Below are positions 7,241 to 15,656 of a DNA stretch of 52,514 nt, in pieces. How positions within the stretch are numbered: the stretch's first letter is position 1; the number at the start of each line of letters is the position of its first letter. Location: positions 1 to 52,514 of the forward strand of contig JBBQNQ010000011.1 of assembly GCA_038330095.1 (NCBI GenBank), in the 5' to 3' direction. This DNA is from JBBPZA01 sp038330095. GTDB taxonomy: Bacteria > Actinomycetota > Thermoleophilia > Solirubrobacterales > Solirubrobacteraceae. The position numbers and the translations under genes are program-made. A model generated the notes under the pieces. The model did no database searches, was not told the DNA's origin, and worked only from the letters and a program-made list of their open reading frames with translations.

Positions 7241-8341
7241 TCAACCCGCCGTCGCCGCGACGATCTCGGACATGACCTCGCGCAGGTCGTGGTTGGCCTC
7301 ATAGACGACCTCTTGGCGGTCCGCGCCGTTCCCGCGCTCGAGGATGTCGAGGATTCCCTCGAGCTCGCCGGTCGAGCCGAGGTCCTGGGCGTGCTCGCAC
7401 ATGCGGTCATAGAGCCGCCGAGCGAGCGTCTTGGTGCCCACGCGCTCGCGCTCGGGGAGGTCGACGAGCTCGCCCTCCAACCCGTGGCGGGCGGCGATCC
7501 ACTTGTTCTCGTCGAGCATCTCGTACGGATAGCGCGAGAGCTGGTTGCCGTCCTCGTAGTGGATGGCCAGCTCGCGGACCATGGCCTGGACCATCGCGGC
7601 CAGCGCGAGCGTGTGCTCCACCCGGGTCTGCGAGTCCATCACCCGGATCTCGACCGTGCCGAACATCGGGTGCGGGCGGACGTCATACCAGAGGTAGGTG
7701 TAGTCCTCGATCACCCGGCTGCCGACCATGAAGTCGATCCGCTTGGAGTAGTCGTCCCAGTCCGCGTAGCGCGGAGGGATGCCCACCCGCGGGAAGGCGC
7801 GGAAGATCGGGGTGCGGGTGGAGGAGAGCCCGGTGGCGTCCGCCCGCCAGAAGGGCGAGTTGGCCGACAGGGCGAGCAGGAGCGGGACATGCACCCGCAT
7901 GCCGTTGGCGACGTGGATCGCCTTGTCGGGGTCGTCGAGCCCCACGTGGACGTGGACGCCGAAGATGATCTCCTGGCGCGCCACGAAGCGCAGCGCGCTC
8001 ACGAGGTCGCGGTAGCGGGGCCGGGCGACGATCCGCTGGTCCTCCCACATGGCGAAGGGATGGGTGCCGGCGGAGCCGATCGTCAGGTTGCGGCGCGCGG
8101 CGGTCTCGCGCACCTGGGCGCGCAGCGCCCGCAGCTGGTCACCCGCCTCGTAGGTGCTCTTGCACGGGTCCGTCGCGATCTCGAGCACCGACTCCATGAG
8201 CTCGGGCTTGATCTCGCCGTGCTCGGCCTCCTCGAGGAGCGACTCGATGGCATTGGTGAGCTCCAGGGTCTCGGCGTCGAGGATCATCAGCTCCTCCTCG
8301 ATGCCGATCGTGAAGCTGGGGCCGGTGAAGGCGTGCTCCAT
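7241..8341 (-). CDS. YbdK-type glutamate-cysteine ligase (GCS2 family)
   Basis: A 366-residue carboxylate-amine ligase of the GCS2 family (PF04107), which joins an amino acid to the gamma-carboxyl of glutamate with ATP; members have weak glutamate-cysteine ligase activity. Visible motifs are the N-terminal FTIGIEEELMI, KSTYEAGDQL, SAGTHPFA, FGVHVHVGLDD and the late TVEIRVMDSQTR. Starts at ATG 8341, nine bases after TACGCT and without a Shine-Dalgarno. Divergent from the DUF2090 gene. The natural substrate is not certain. Confidence 0.92.
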   Translation of the reverse strand: MEHAFTGPSFTIGIEEELMILDAETLELTNAIESLLEEAEHGEIKPELMESVLEIATDPCKSTYEAGDQLRALRAQVRETAARRNLTIGSAGTHPFAMWEDQRIVARPRYRDLVSALRFVARQEIIFGVHVHVGLDDPDKAIHVANGMRVHVPLLLALSANSPFWRADATGLSSTRTPIFRAFPRVGIPPRYADWDDYSKRIDFMVGSRVIEDYTYLWYDVRPHPMFGTVEIRVMDSQTRVEHTLALAAMVQAMVRELAIHYEDGNQLSRYPYEMLDENKWIAARHGLEGELVDLPERERVGTKTLARRLYDRMCEHAQDLGSTGELEGILDILERGNGADRQEVVYEANHDLREVMSEIVAATAG

Positions 8342-8350
8342 GCCTGGCGC

Positions 8351-8356
8351 AGCGTA
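8351..8356 (-). promoter_or_regulatory. putative -10 (TACGCT), leaderless
   Basis: Nine bases before ATG 8341. Confidence 0.5.
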
Positions 8357-8363
8357 CCCGGGG

Positions 8364-8369
8364 TAGACT
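8364..8369 (+). promoter_or_regulatory. putative -10 (TAGACT) with leader
   Basis: 37 bases before ATG 8407. The short leader carries a Shine-Dalgarno (AAGGA, 8395-8399), contrasting with the leaderless genes around it. Confidence 0.45.
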
Positions 8370-8406
8370 GGCGCCCGACCCTGCGCAAGCGAAGAAGGAC
8401 GGACTC

Positions 8407-9333
8407 ATGGCTCTCGACTACGACGGAAAGCTCTACATCCTCGCCTTCGATCACCGAGGGTCATTCCAGAAGAAGATGTTCGGGATCTCGGGCGATCCCA
8501 CCCCGGAGCAGACGGCGACCATCGCCGACGCCAAGCACCTCATCTACGAGGGGATGCTCAAGGCGGTCGCGCGCGGCGCCGATCCGTCGGCGACCGGGGT
8601 CCTGGTCGACGAGCAGTTCGGCGGCGAGATCCCGACCGACGCCCGCGAGCGCGGGCTCAAGCTCGCGATGCCGGTCGAGAAGAGCGGCCAGGACGAGTTC
8701 GACTTCCAGTACGGCGACGAGTTCGGTGAGCACATCGAGCGTTTCGACCCGGACTTCGTCAAGGTGCTCGTCCGCTGCAACCCGGACGGCGACGACGAGA
8801 TGAACGAGCGCCAGACCGCTCGCCTCAAGCGCCTGAGCGACTGGCTGCACGCCAACGACCGCAAGTTCCTCTTCGAGCTGCTCGTGCCGGCCACCGAGGC
8901 GCAGCTCGCCCAGGTGGGCGGCGACGCCGACCGCTACGACGCCGAGCTGCGACCCGACCTGATGTGCCGGACGATCGCCGGCTTCCAGCGAGCCGGCGTC
9001 GAGGCCGACATCTGGAAGATCGAGGGCGTCGACTCGCGCGAGGACTGCGCGCGGCTCGCCGCAAAGGCGCGCGAGGGCGGCCGCGACGGCGTCGTGTGCG
9101 TGGTTCTCGGCCGTGGTGCAAGCGACGCCAAGGTCGACGAGTGGCTGCGCGCGGGCGCGCCCGTGGACGGCTATGTCGGCTTCGCCATCGGGCGCTCGAT
9201 CTGGTGGGACGCCCTGAAGGGCTTCCTCGAGCAGGGCAGCGCGCGCGACGCCTCCGCCGATCAGATCGCCGAGAAGTACCTGCGCTTCGTGAAGGTCTAC
9301 GAAGAAGCCGAGAAGGGCGCCGCCGTCGGCTGA
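8407..9333 (+). CDS. DUF2090/IolC-type aldolase-like protein
   Basis: A 308-residue TIM-barrel protein of the DUF2090 family (PF09863), found alone or fused to IolC and related to 2-deoxy-5-keto-gluconate-6-phosphate aldolase. The hallmark AFDHRGSF is at residues 14-21, with LVDEQFG, FLFELLVPAT, EVD-type IEGVD and the C-terminal GFAIGRSIWWD, which resembles a phosphate-binding loop. Clear Shine-Dalgarno and ATG start. The tail overlaps the convergent GH65 gene by 37 bases. No other inositol genes are nearby, so the substrate is open. Confidence 0.85.
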   Translation: MALDYDGKLYILAFDHRGSFQKKMFGISGDPTPEQTATIADAKHLIYEGMLKAVARGADPSATGVLVDEQFGGEIPTDARERGLKLAMPVEKSGQDEFDFQYGDEFGEHIERFDPDFVKVLVRCNPDGDDEMNERQTARLKRLSDWLHANDRKFLFELLVPATEAQLAQVGGDADRYDAELRPDLMCRTIAGFQRAGVEADIWKIEGVDSREDCARLAAKAREGGRDGVVCVVLGRGASDAKVDEWLRAGAPVDGYVGFAIGRSIWWDALKGFLEQGSARDASADQIAEKYLRFVKVYEEAEKGAAVG

Positions 9334-11678
9334 CCCACCTCGAGGTGCAGCTCACGATCCTCATGCACGATCGTGAATGCCTCGCCGTCGCGTAGCTCGT
9401 AGGTCGTCCGGTCGCGGGTCATCACTACCTCCAGCGTCCGCCCCTGGAAGCGCAGCGGAAAGCGCAGCCGCTCCCACTGGTCGGGCAGGCGAGGGCGGAA
9501 GCGCAGCTCGCCGTCGCGGTCACGCATGCCTGCGAACCCCGCGACCAGGGCCAGCCAGGTCCCGCCCGAGGACGCGATGTGAATGCCGTCGGCCGTGTTG
9601 CCGTGCATGTCGGCGAGGTCGACGGAGCACGCCTGCAGGAAGTACTCGTAGGCCGCCAGCTCGTAGTCCACCTCCGAGGCGACCACGCTCTGGATGCAGG
9701 CCGAGAGCGTCGAGTCCCCGGTGGTCAGCGGGTCGTAGTAGTCAAAGGCCTTGCGGATCTCCTCGCGCGTGAGCTTGTTGTTTACGAGGTAGGTGACCAT
9801 GACGACGTCCGCCTGCTTGATCACCTGGTGGCGGTAGAGCTCGAGCGGGTGGTAGTGCAGCAGCAGCGGATAGTGGTCGACGGGCGTGTCGTCGAAGGGC
9901 CAGCGCTCGCGCATCAGGAAGTCCTCGTCCTGGAGGATCCCGACCTCCTCGGCGTAGGGGATGTGCATCAACTCCGCCGCCTTTCGCCAGGTCGCGACCT
10001 CCTCGTCGGCCAGCCCGAGCTCTGAGACCAGACGCGTGTAGCGCTCGAGGTGCTCGGACCCGAGCCACTCGACCAGACGGACCGCCGCGCGCAGGTTCTC
10101 CCGGGCCATGAGGTTGGTGTAGGCGTTGTTGTCGACGACGGTCGAGTACTCGTCGGGCCCGGTGACGCCGTTGATCACGAAGTGGCCGTCCTGGTACTCG
10201 GAGAAGAATCCGAGGTCGACCCACAGTCGTGCCGTCTCGACCAGCACGTTGGCGCCCTGCTCGAGCAGCAGGCCGTCGTCGCCCGTGACACGGGCATACC
10301 AGCCCAGGGCGTAGGCCACGTCGGCGTCGATGTGGTACTGCGCCGTGCCTGCGGCGTAGTAGGCGGACGCCTCCTCGCCGTTGATGGTGCGCCACGGGAA
10401 CAGGGCGCCGGCGTGCCCTACTTCTCGCGCGCGCCTGCGCGCCGCATCGAGCAGCCCGCAGCGAAACTCGAGCACCTGGCGCGCGAGCTGAGGGTCGGTG
10501 TGGATGAGGAAGGGGACGACGAAGAGCTCGGTGTCCCAGAAGTAGTGACCCTCGTAGCCGCGACCCGTGAGGCCCTTGGCCGGGACGCCCAGGCCCTCGG
10601 CGCGGTGCGTGGCCTGCATCACGTGGAAGAGGTCGAAGCGCACCGCCTGCTGGAGCGCCGCGGCGCCGTCGACCTGCACGTCGCTTCTTTCCCAGAACTC
10701 CTCGACGTGGCGCCGCTGAGCCTGCTCGACGACCTCGAGGCCGTCGGTGAGGGCGCGGTCAAGCGTCCGGTTCGCGCGGGTGACGAGGTCACCGGGCGGC
10801 CCGACACGGTCGTAGTGGTAGGCGACGAACTTCGTGAGCGCCAGAGAGGTGCCGGGCTCCAGGTCGGCCATCACGACGACCTGCGCGGAGCCGCCCTCCT
10901 GGGCCTCCGCCTGCACCGACGACGCCGGTGCTCCCTCGAGCACGTGGTCCATCCCGCACGCCAGCTCCAGCCCGCTCGAACGGGTGTGCAGCCCCAGCAG
11001 CGCTCGTGTCCCGCTCGCCTCCGCGGAGCCGGGGAGCAGTACCCTGCCCGTGAACCCACGGCCGGCACGGGGGTCAGCCGAGGAGGCCAGCGGCTCGTGG
11101 GTCACCAGCTCCGAGGAGACGGCCACGTGGAGGGTCTCGTCGAGGGACTCGACCTCGTAGCGCATGACCGCGAGGTGGCGGCGCTGGAGCGAGACCAGCC
11201 GCCGCGAGCGCACGACCAGGCGCTGACCGCGCGGCGTCTGCCACTCGACCTCGCGGCGCAGGATGCCGTCGCGCATGTCCAGGGAGCGCTCGTAGCGCAG
11301 GATCCGCGCGCTGGCGAGCTCGAACGGCTCGTCCTCGACGAACAGGCGGATGACCGTGCCGTCTGTGACGTTGACGATCGTCTGCCCGGTGCGTGCGAGG
11401 CCGTAGGCGTCCTCGGGGTAGACGATCGGCCAGGTCTCGTGGAAGCCGTTGAGCAGCGCACCGGGGTCGTGGGCGGGCGCGCCCTCCTCGTGGGCGCCGC
11501 GCAGGCCGAGATAGCCATTGGAGGTCGCGAAGGTCGACTCGAGCTGGGGGACGAGGTCCGGTGAGAAGCGGCTCTCGACGATCCGCCAGGGATCGATCGG
11601 GAAGATCCGCTCGGAGGGGGTGCGCCGGCGGCGCTGCTCGATGCGCTCGTGCAGGCGCGCGGAGCGCGCGTGCCTCAT
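9297..11678 (-). CDS. glycoside hydrolase family 65 disaccharide phosphorylase
   Basis: A 793-residue GH65 protein; these enzymes phosphorolyse maltose, trehalose or kojibiose, releasing glucose and beta-glucose 1-phosphate. N-terminal beta-sandwich (SNGYLGLRGAHEEG), then the (alpha/alpha)6 barrel with GRGYEGHYFWDTE, the catalytic Glu in GVTGPDEYS, and VIKQADVVM before the C-terminal DxxGGxW-type segment (HIASSGGTWLALVAGFAG). Starts at ATG 11678 overlapping the stop of the beta-phosphoglucomutase gene (ATGA). The pairing supports phosphorolysis feeding glucose 6-phosphate. The exact disaccharide cannot be read from sequence; hydrolase activity is an alternative. Confidence 0.93.
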   Translation of the reverse strand: MRHARSARLHERIEQRRRRTPSERIFPIDPWRIVESRFSPDLVPQLESTFATSNGYLGLRGAHEEGAPAHDPGALLNGFHETWPIVYPEDAYGLARTGQTIVNVTDGTVIRLFVEDEPFELASARILRYERSLDMRDGILRREVEWQTPRGQRLVVRSRRLVSLQRRHLAVMRYEVESLDETLHVAVSSELVTHEPLASSADPRAGRGFTGRVLLPGSAEASGTRALLGLHTRSSGLELACGMDHVLEGAPASSVQAEAQEGGSAQVVVMADLEPGTSLALTKFVAYHYDRVGPPGDLVTRANRTLDRALTDGLEVVEQAQRRHVEEFWERSDVQVDGAAALQQAVRFDLFHVMQATHRAEGLGVPAKGLTGRGYEGHYFWDTELFVVPFLIHTDPQLARQVLEFRCGLLDAARRRAREVGHAGALFPWRTINGEEASAYYAAGTAQYHIDADVAYALGWYARVTGDDGLLLEQGANVLVETARLWVDLGFFSEYQDGHFVINGVTGPDEYSTVVDNNAYTNLMARENLRAAVRLVEWLGSEHLERYTRLVSELGLADEEVATWRKAAELMHIPYAEEVGILQDEDFLMRERWPFDDTPVDHYPLLLHYHPLELYRHQVIKQADVVMVTYLVNNKLTREEIRKAFDYYDPLTTGDSTLSACIQSVVASEVDYELAAYEYFLQACSVDLADMHGNTADGIHIASSGGTWLALVAGFAGMRDRDGELRFRPRLPDQWERLRFPLRFQGRTLEVVMTRDRTTYELRDGEAFTIVHEDRELHLEVGQPTAAPFSASS

Positions 11679-12412
11679 GGAACGAGCTCGCCGAGGTCGT
11701 GCACGACCACGTCGGCGCCGTGCTCGCGCAACTCCTCGGGCTCGTTGGTGCGCGCCACGCCGATCACCAGGCCAAAGGCGCCGGCGCGCCCGGCGGCGAC
11801 GCCCGCCAGCGCGTCCTCGACCACCACCGCGCGCGGCACCGGCACGCCCAGGCGCCGGGCGCCCTCGACGAACTCGTCGGGTGCCGGCTTGCCCTTCAGC
11901 CCCTGCTCGCTCACCACGTTGCCGTCGACCACCTCCTCGAACAGGTCGCGGATCCCGCACGCCTCCAGCACGGCCACCGCGTTGGCGCTCGAGGAGACCA
12001 CCGCGGTTCGCACGCCGCCGTCGCGCAGCAGCTTGACCCACCGCACGGAGCCGGGGTAGGCCTCGATGCCGCCCTTGGCCAGCTCGATCTCGACCAGCGC
12101 CTGCTTGCGGGCCCCGATGCCGTGCACGGTGAAGTCGTCAGGGCCGTCATCCGGCGAGCCCTCCGGTGGGTGGATCCCACGGGCGGTGAGGAAGTCGCGC
12201 ACGCCGTCCTCGCGCGGCTTGCCGTCTACGTAGGTCTCGTAGTCGTTCTCTAGGTCGAAGGGCGGCTGCCCGGGGGCGTGCTCGGCGAGCACTGCGTCGA
12301 AGGTCTGCTTCCAGCAGCGCGCGTGCAGCGACGCCGTCGAGGTCAGCACACCGTCGAGGTCGAAGAGGACGGCGTCGTAGCGCTCGCGGGTGACCTCTAC
12401 CACTGGCGCCAT
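11675..12412 (-). CDS. pgmB: beta-phosphoglucomutase (HAD family)
   Basis: A 245-residue HAD-superfamily mutase converting beta-glucose 1-phosphate to glucose 6-phosphate. Motif I is LFDLDGVLTSTA (nucleophile and acid/base Asp), motif II VVSSSAN, motif III Lys in GLKGKPAPDEF, motif IV VVVEDALAGVAAG. Starts at ATG 12412, eight bases after TAGGCT. The open frame continues far upstream only because no stop happens to occur; that part overlaps another gene and is not a fusion. Coupled to the GH65 gene. Confidence 0.92.
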   Translation of the reverse strand: MAPVVEVTRERYDAVLFDLDGVLTSTASLHARCWKQTFDAVLAEHAPGQPPFDLENDYETYVDGKPREDGVRDFLTARGIHPPEGSPDDGPDDFTVHGIGARKQALVEIELAKGGIEAYPGSVRWVKLLRDGGVRTAVVSSSANAVAVLEACGIRDLFEEVVDGNVVSEQGLKGKPAPDEFVEGARRLGVPVPRAVVVEDALAGVAAGRAGAFGLVIGVARTNEPEELREHGADVVVHDLGELVP

Positions 12413-12420
12413 GCAGCGGG

Positions 12421-12426
12421 AGCCTA
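12421..12426 (-). promoter_or_regulatory. putative -10 (TAGGCT) sharing the upstream stop codon
   Basis: Eight bases before ATG 12412. Its TAG is also the stop codon of the preceding secreted-protein gene. Confidence 0.5.
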
Positions 12427-13776
12427 CCCGCAGCCGCGCGCCTCGAAGGCCTTGGTCCCCGTGTAGGAGGAGCGCGGAAAATACGGGCCCATCACGGCGC
12501 GCTCGTCGCCGAAGCGCTCGATCCTCTGGATCGCCTGCTCGAACCCGGGCGACGCCAGCATGTTGCGCATGATCAGCAGCGCGTAGTCGGACCGGCCGGC
12601 AGCGTCGCCGCGGCGCGGCCACTTCAGCCAGGCGACCCCGCAGCGCTTGCGCGCGTTCGCCGGTCGGTCGGCGGGCTTGCTGACGACGATCGTGTATCTG
12701 CGCTTGCGATCCAGCGGCACCTGCCGGTCGGCGACGCAGTCCGCCGCATAGGTCGTGGCCCGTCCCTCGTTGGAGCACAGCGACCAGAAGCGAAGCTGAC
12801 CCTCGCCCATCCGGCGCTCTCCGCGGTAGGTGCTCGGGAACGTCGGCATGCGCGCACGGATGACCACCACCTTCCCGAGCCGGCGGCTCAGGTGGGTGAT
12901 GACGTAGCGGGTGTCGCGGTTGGAGTAGAAGCCGCCGGCGTCGACCATCCCGACGTCGGGCCGCGGGTTGCCGGCGGCCTGCTGGAAGACCCCGGCCGCG
13001 AAGTCCTGGGTGAAGAAGCGCTCCCACAGCGGTGGGTCGAAGGCCGGCGAGGTGGCCGGGTCGGCCTTGGGCCCTGGCGTGGCGACCACCGCCTGCCACG
13101 CGGCGACGGGTATGTCCTGGACCGTGCGCTCGATGCCGCGGTCGGGGTCGTTGACCGCCTCGCAGACGCTCGCGAGGCCGCGTACACGCGTTCCATCCGG
13201 CTCGACGATCTCGGGCGCCGGGAGCCCGACGCCGCCCGTGAGGTCGCGCCCGCGGTCGGGCTCGTAGACGCGCAGGACGAGCTCGGAGGCGAACGACGGC
13301 GTCGAGGGCGCGTACATGACGTTGGGCGGGGGCGAGCCCGCGGCCGGTGCTTCGCGGCCGGCAACGCGGACGGTCCAGCCGCGCCGCTTGCCGTCGCGCC
13401 GCGCTCCGGCGACGAACGGGTTGGTCGCCCCGCGGTCCGGGGCGATGCGCACGTCGGGAAGACTGGAGGTCGGCGTGCCGCCTAAGGCGTAGGAGTTGAG
13501 CGACTCGTAGCGGGCGTGGGGGTAGTCGCCGCGCAGCACGAGCCGCTGGCCTGGAGCGAGCCGGAAGCGCGCGAGCCAGTAGGTGGCCGACTCTTCGGGG
13601 AAGTTGAAATAGCGCCCGTCGAAGCGCTCGGGCGCGGCCGAGCGCTGCCGCACCGAGATCGGTCCGAGCCAGAAGCAGTCGCTCATCGAGGCGCCGCTCG
13701 CCGGCGCGCTCTGCGCTCCCGCTCCGGCCGCGAGCGCAGCCAGGGCCACCAGGAACCTCCCCCTCACCCGACGCAC
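12424..13776 (-). CDS. secreted hypothetical protein
   Basis: A 450-residue exported protein starting at GTG 13776, with a signal peptide (VRGRFLVALAALAAGAGA, then a Ser/Ala cleavage region). The mature part is beta-rich (FPEESATYWLARFRLAPGQ, YESLNSYAL, RYVITHLSRRLGKVVVI) with a few cysteines. I do not recognise a characterised family; the first half loosely recalls DUF1254/DUF1214-like proteins. No Shine-Dalgarno; a second GTG at 13767 is possible. The stop codon doubles as part of the next gene's promoter. Confidence 0.8.
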   Translation of the reverse strand: MRRVRGRFLVALAALAAGAGAQSAPASGASMSDCFWLGPISVRQRSAAPERFDGRYFNFPEESATYWLARFRLAPGQRLVLRGDYPHARYESLNSYALGGTPTSSLPDVRIAPDRGATNPFVAGARRDGKRRGWTVRVAGREAPAAGSPPPNVMYAPSTPSFASELVLRVYEPDRGRDLTGGVGLPAPEIVEPDGTRVRGLASVCEAVNDPDRGIERTVQDIPVAAWQAVVATPGPKADPATSPAFDPPLWERFFTQDFAAGVFQQAAGNPRPDVGMVDAGGFYSNRDTRYVITHLSRRLGKVVVIRARMPTFPSTYRGERRMGEGQLRFWSLCSNEGRATTYAADCVADRQVPLDRKRRYTIVVSKPADRPANARKRCGVAWLKWPRRGDAAGRSDYALLIMRNMLASPGFEQAIQRIERFGDERAVMGPYFPRSSYTGTKAFEARGCG

Positions 13777-13817
13777 GATTGCACATGCGCGGGGGCGAGT
13801 TCCGCCGGTCCGAGGCC

Positions 13818-13823
13818 TAGGTT
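13818..13823 (+). promoter_or_regulatory. putative -10 (TAGGTT), leaderless
   Basis: Six bases before ATG 13830. Confidence 0.5.
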
Positions 13824-13829
13824 CGAGAG

Positions 13830-14339
13830 ATGACCCGGCGCCGCGCCGTTCCCTGGCTGCTCCTCTTCGCGGTCCTGAGCTACGCGGGCGCGCGCGGATT
13901 GGGACTGGGCGGGCCGAGCGCCGGCTCGCGACCGGTACAGGACGGCCAGGTCACGCGCGTGGTCGACGGCGACACCGTGCACGTCCGTCTCGACGGCCGT
14001 GACGAGACCGTGCGCTACATCGGTGTCGACACCCCCGAGACCAAGAAGCCGGGCACGCCGGTGCAGTGCTTCGGAAAGGCCGCCAGCCGCGAGAACGAGC
14101 GACTCGTGGCGGGCGAGCGCGTGCGGCTGCGCTACGACGCCGAGCGCCGCGACCGCTACGGGCGCCTGCTCGCCTATGTCTATCGCCGCCGCGACGGCCT
14201 GTGGGTCAACGGCACGCTCGTGCGGAAAGGATTCGCGACGACCCTCACGATCGCGCCGAACGTCGCTCACGCAGGTGAGCTGCGGTCGCTGGAGCGAGGC
14301 GCGCAACGCCGCGACCGGGGCCTGTGGCGCGCCTGCTGA
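13830..14339 (+). CDS. secreted or membrane-anchored thermonuclease (SNase)
   Basis: A 169-residue staphylococcal-nuclease-like protein that should cut DNA or RNA outside the membrane. An N-terminal hydrophobic segment (AVPWLLLFAVLSYAG) is followed by the OB-fold VVDGDTVHVRL. The catalytic set is visible: Arg in VRYIGVDTPE, Glu in the same phrase, Asp in VDGD and Arg in DRYGRLLAYVY. ATG start, leaderless. It closely faces the divergent secreted-protein gene. Confidence 0.92.
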   Translation: MTRRRAVPWLLLFAVLSYAGARGLGLGGPSAGSRPVQDGQVTRVVDGDTVHVRLDGRDETVRYIGVDTPETKKPGTPVQCFGKAASRENERLVAGERVRLRYDAERRDRYGRLLAYVYRRRDGLWVNGTLVRKGFATTLTIAPNVAHAGELRSLERGAQRRDRGLWRAC

Positions 14340-14376
14340 GGGCTCGTCGCGATGTTTATGTCCCCAGGGGCGCTGG

Positions 14377-14382
14377 TAGATT
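14377..14382 (+). promoter_or_regulatory. putative -10 (TAGATT), leaderless
   Basis: Eleven bases before ATG 14394. Confidence 0.5.
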
Positions 14383-14393
14383 GTCCCTGTCTC

Positions 14394-14633
14394 ATGAGAA
14401 TGCGCCAGAGCATCGCGGAGATCGAGGAGGCCTTCGCCCAGGAGATCGAACTGGACCGCTCGCGGCGCCAGCGGCTGGCGCGAACCGCTACCCAGCGAAC
14501 ACGTCAGCGCCACGTCGAGCGCGTGCACAAGCGCGGCTCGGTCCGCTTCATCCTCCTCAGCCTCGCGCTCATCGCCACGGCGATCGTCGTCGCAGTGGTG
14601 ATGTTCGAGACGCTCTTCTACGTGATGGGCTGA
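14394..14633 (+). CDS. small single-pass membrane protein
   Basis: 79 residues. The first half is a highly charged Arg-rich helix (residues about 5-45) and the second half one membrane segment (FILLSLALIATAIVVAVVMF). No family recognised; topology suggests a cytoplasmic basic domain anchored at the membrane. Start chosen at ATG 14394 because the -10 lies 11 bases upstream; ATG 14400 is an alternative and the longer frame from 14352 would include the promoter. Confidence 0.75.
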   Translation: MRMRQSIAEIEEAFAQEIELDRSRRQRLARTATQRTRQRHVERVHKRGSVRFILLSLALIATAIVVAVVMFETLFYVMG

Positions 14634-14654
14634 GGTGCCCGTGGGGTCGCGCCG

Positions 14655-14891
14655 TTAGCCCTGGCCCAGCTTTCGCAGCGCGGCGTCGACTTCCTCGCGG
14701 GCGCTCTCGCCCACCTCGGCGGCCTCGCGCTCCTCCTTGATCTCGAGGTAGACCTCGGTCCGAAAGACCGGGATATCGCGCGGCGCCTGGATGCCGATGC
14801 GCACCTTCTCGCCCATAATCGACAGCACAGTCACTTCGATGTCGTCGCCGATCATGATGCTCTGATTTGACTTCCGAGTCAGGACCAGCAT
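14655..14891 (-). CDS. csrA: carbon storage regulator CsrA
   Basis: A 78-residue RNA-binding dimer that represses translation by binding GGA motifs near ribosome sites. The N-terminus MLVLTRKSNQSIMIGDDIEV and the middle VRIGIQAPRDIPVFRTEVY are canonical, with a longer acidic tail. ATG 14891 with GGAGG nine bases upstream. That Shine-Dalgarno region itself holds two GGA motifs (GGGAGGCGGAAG), consistent with autoregulation. In this phylum csrA usually accompanies flagella, but no flagellar gene is in the window. Confidence 0.95.
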   Translation of the reverse strand: MLVLTRKSNQSIMIGDDIEVTVLSIMGEKVRIGIQAPRDIPVFRTEVYLEIKEEREAAEVGESAREEVDAALRKLGQG

Positions 14892-15074
14892 GTGCTTCCG
14901 CCTCCCTGCTCCGCCTCGGCCGGCTGGCAACCGTGCCCCCGAGCGTAGGCGGCTCGACAAAGGGTCTGTCCCCCAGGATACCCATGTCCATACCCATCTC
15001 CCACTAAAGCGATCACCAAGGCGGCGTTTCGGGCCCGGTTTGGGAGCGGTGAGCGGCCAGGACCGGCGGTGTAT
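14892..15074. other. csrA upstream region with hairpin potential
   Basis: About 180 bases without a gene. CCGCCT (about 14903-14908) and AGGCGG (about 14947-14952) are inverted repeats enclosing a smaller GGC/GCC stem, so the csrA leader could fold. I could not match a known riboswitch. ATACCCAT is repeated near 14977-14998. Confidence 0.4.
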
Positions 15075-15080
15075 TAGGCT
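15075..15080 (+). promoter_or_regulatory. putative -10 (TAGGCT), leaderless
   Basis: Eleven bases before ATG 15092. Confidence 0.5.
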
Positions 15081-15091
15081 CCCCGCCCAGC

Positions 15092-15652
15092 ATGGCCCGG
15101 CGCTCGCTGCGACCGCAGCTCAACCAGATCCGTACGTGGGTGCGTCAAGGCCGCACTGACGCGTGGATCGCCCACCAGCTCGAGGTCACCGTCCAGCAGA
15201 TCACGGCCTTCAAGCGCGAGCACGACCTCGGCGACGGGGAGCCGGCCGCGGCGGGAGTCGACTTCGACGACGAGATCGACCTGCGCGCCGAGGACGACGC
15301 GCGCATCGCCGCCGAGCTCGAGGCCGCCGAGGCCGAGGAGGACTCCGAGCCGCAGAAGGCCGAGGGAGAGGACGACGGCGAGGCCAAGGGCGGCGAGGAG
15401 GACGCCGACGCGCCCCGCCGGCGCCGTGGCCGGCGCGGCGGTCGCGGGCGCAGCCGTCGCGGGCAGGCCCTGGAGGGTACCTTCGACCACGGCGAGGAGG
15501 GCTACGGCCTGTGGCTCGATCCGGCGGTCGCCGACGACCCCGTGTACGCCGAGCACTGGGCGGGGCACCGCCCCGTGGAGATCGTGGTCGAGGCCGAGCA
15601 GATCGTCATCCGCCGCGCAGGCGCGAGCGACGAGGAGGACGACGGGGAGTAG
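15092..15652 (+). CDS. helix-turn-helix protein with acidic and RG-rich linkers
   Basis: 186 residues in four blocks: a basic helix-turn-helix-like start (LNQIRTWVRQGRTDAWIAHQLEVTVQQITAFKREHDL), an acidic low-complexity stretch (about 45-105), a cluster of Arg and Gly (RRRRGRRGGRGRSRRG, about 109-125) and a folded tail (GYGLWLDPAVADDPVYAEHW ... EIVVEAEQIVIRR). The RG block suggests nucleic-acid binding. I do not recognise a named family. Leaderless ATG start. Confidence 0.78.
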   Translation: MARRSLRPQLNQIRTWVRQGRTDAWIAHQLEVTVQQITAFKREHDLGDGEPAAAGVDFDDEIDLRAEDDARIAAELEAAEAEEDSEPQKAEGEDDGEAKGGEEDADAPRRRRGRRGGRGRSRRGQALEGTFDHGEEGYGLWLDPAVADDPVYAEHWAGHRPVEIVVEAEQIVIRRAGASDEEDDGE

Positions 15653-15656
15653 TCCC

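Noticed and set aside
11675..13786. HAD domain apparently fused to a long N-terminal extension
   Set aside because: The extension is an out-of-frame reading of the secreted-protein gene; pgmB starts at ATG 12412 after its own -10.
14892..15000. c-di-GMP or other riboswitch before csrA
   Set aside because: The GGTTGCC-type phrase was suggestive, but core motifs of known classes are missing.
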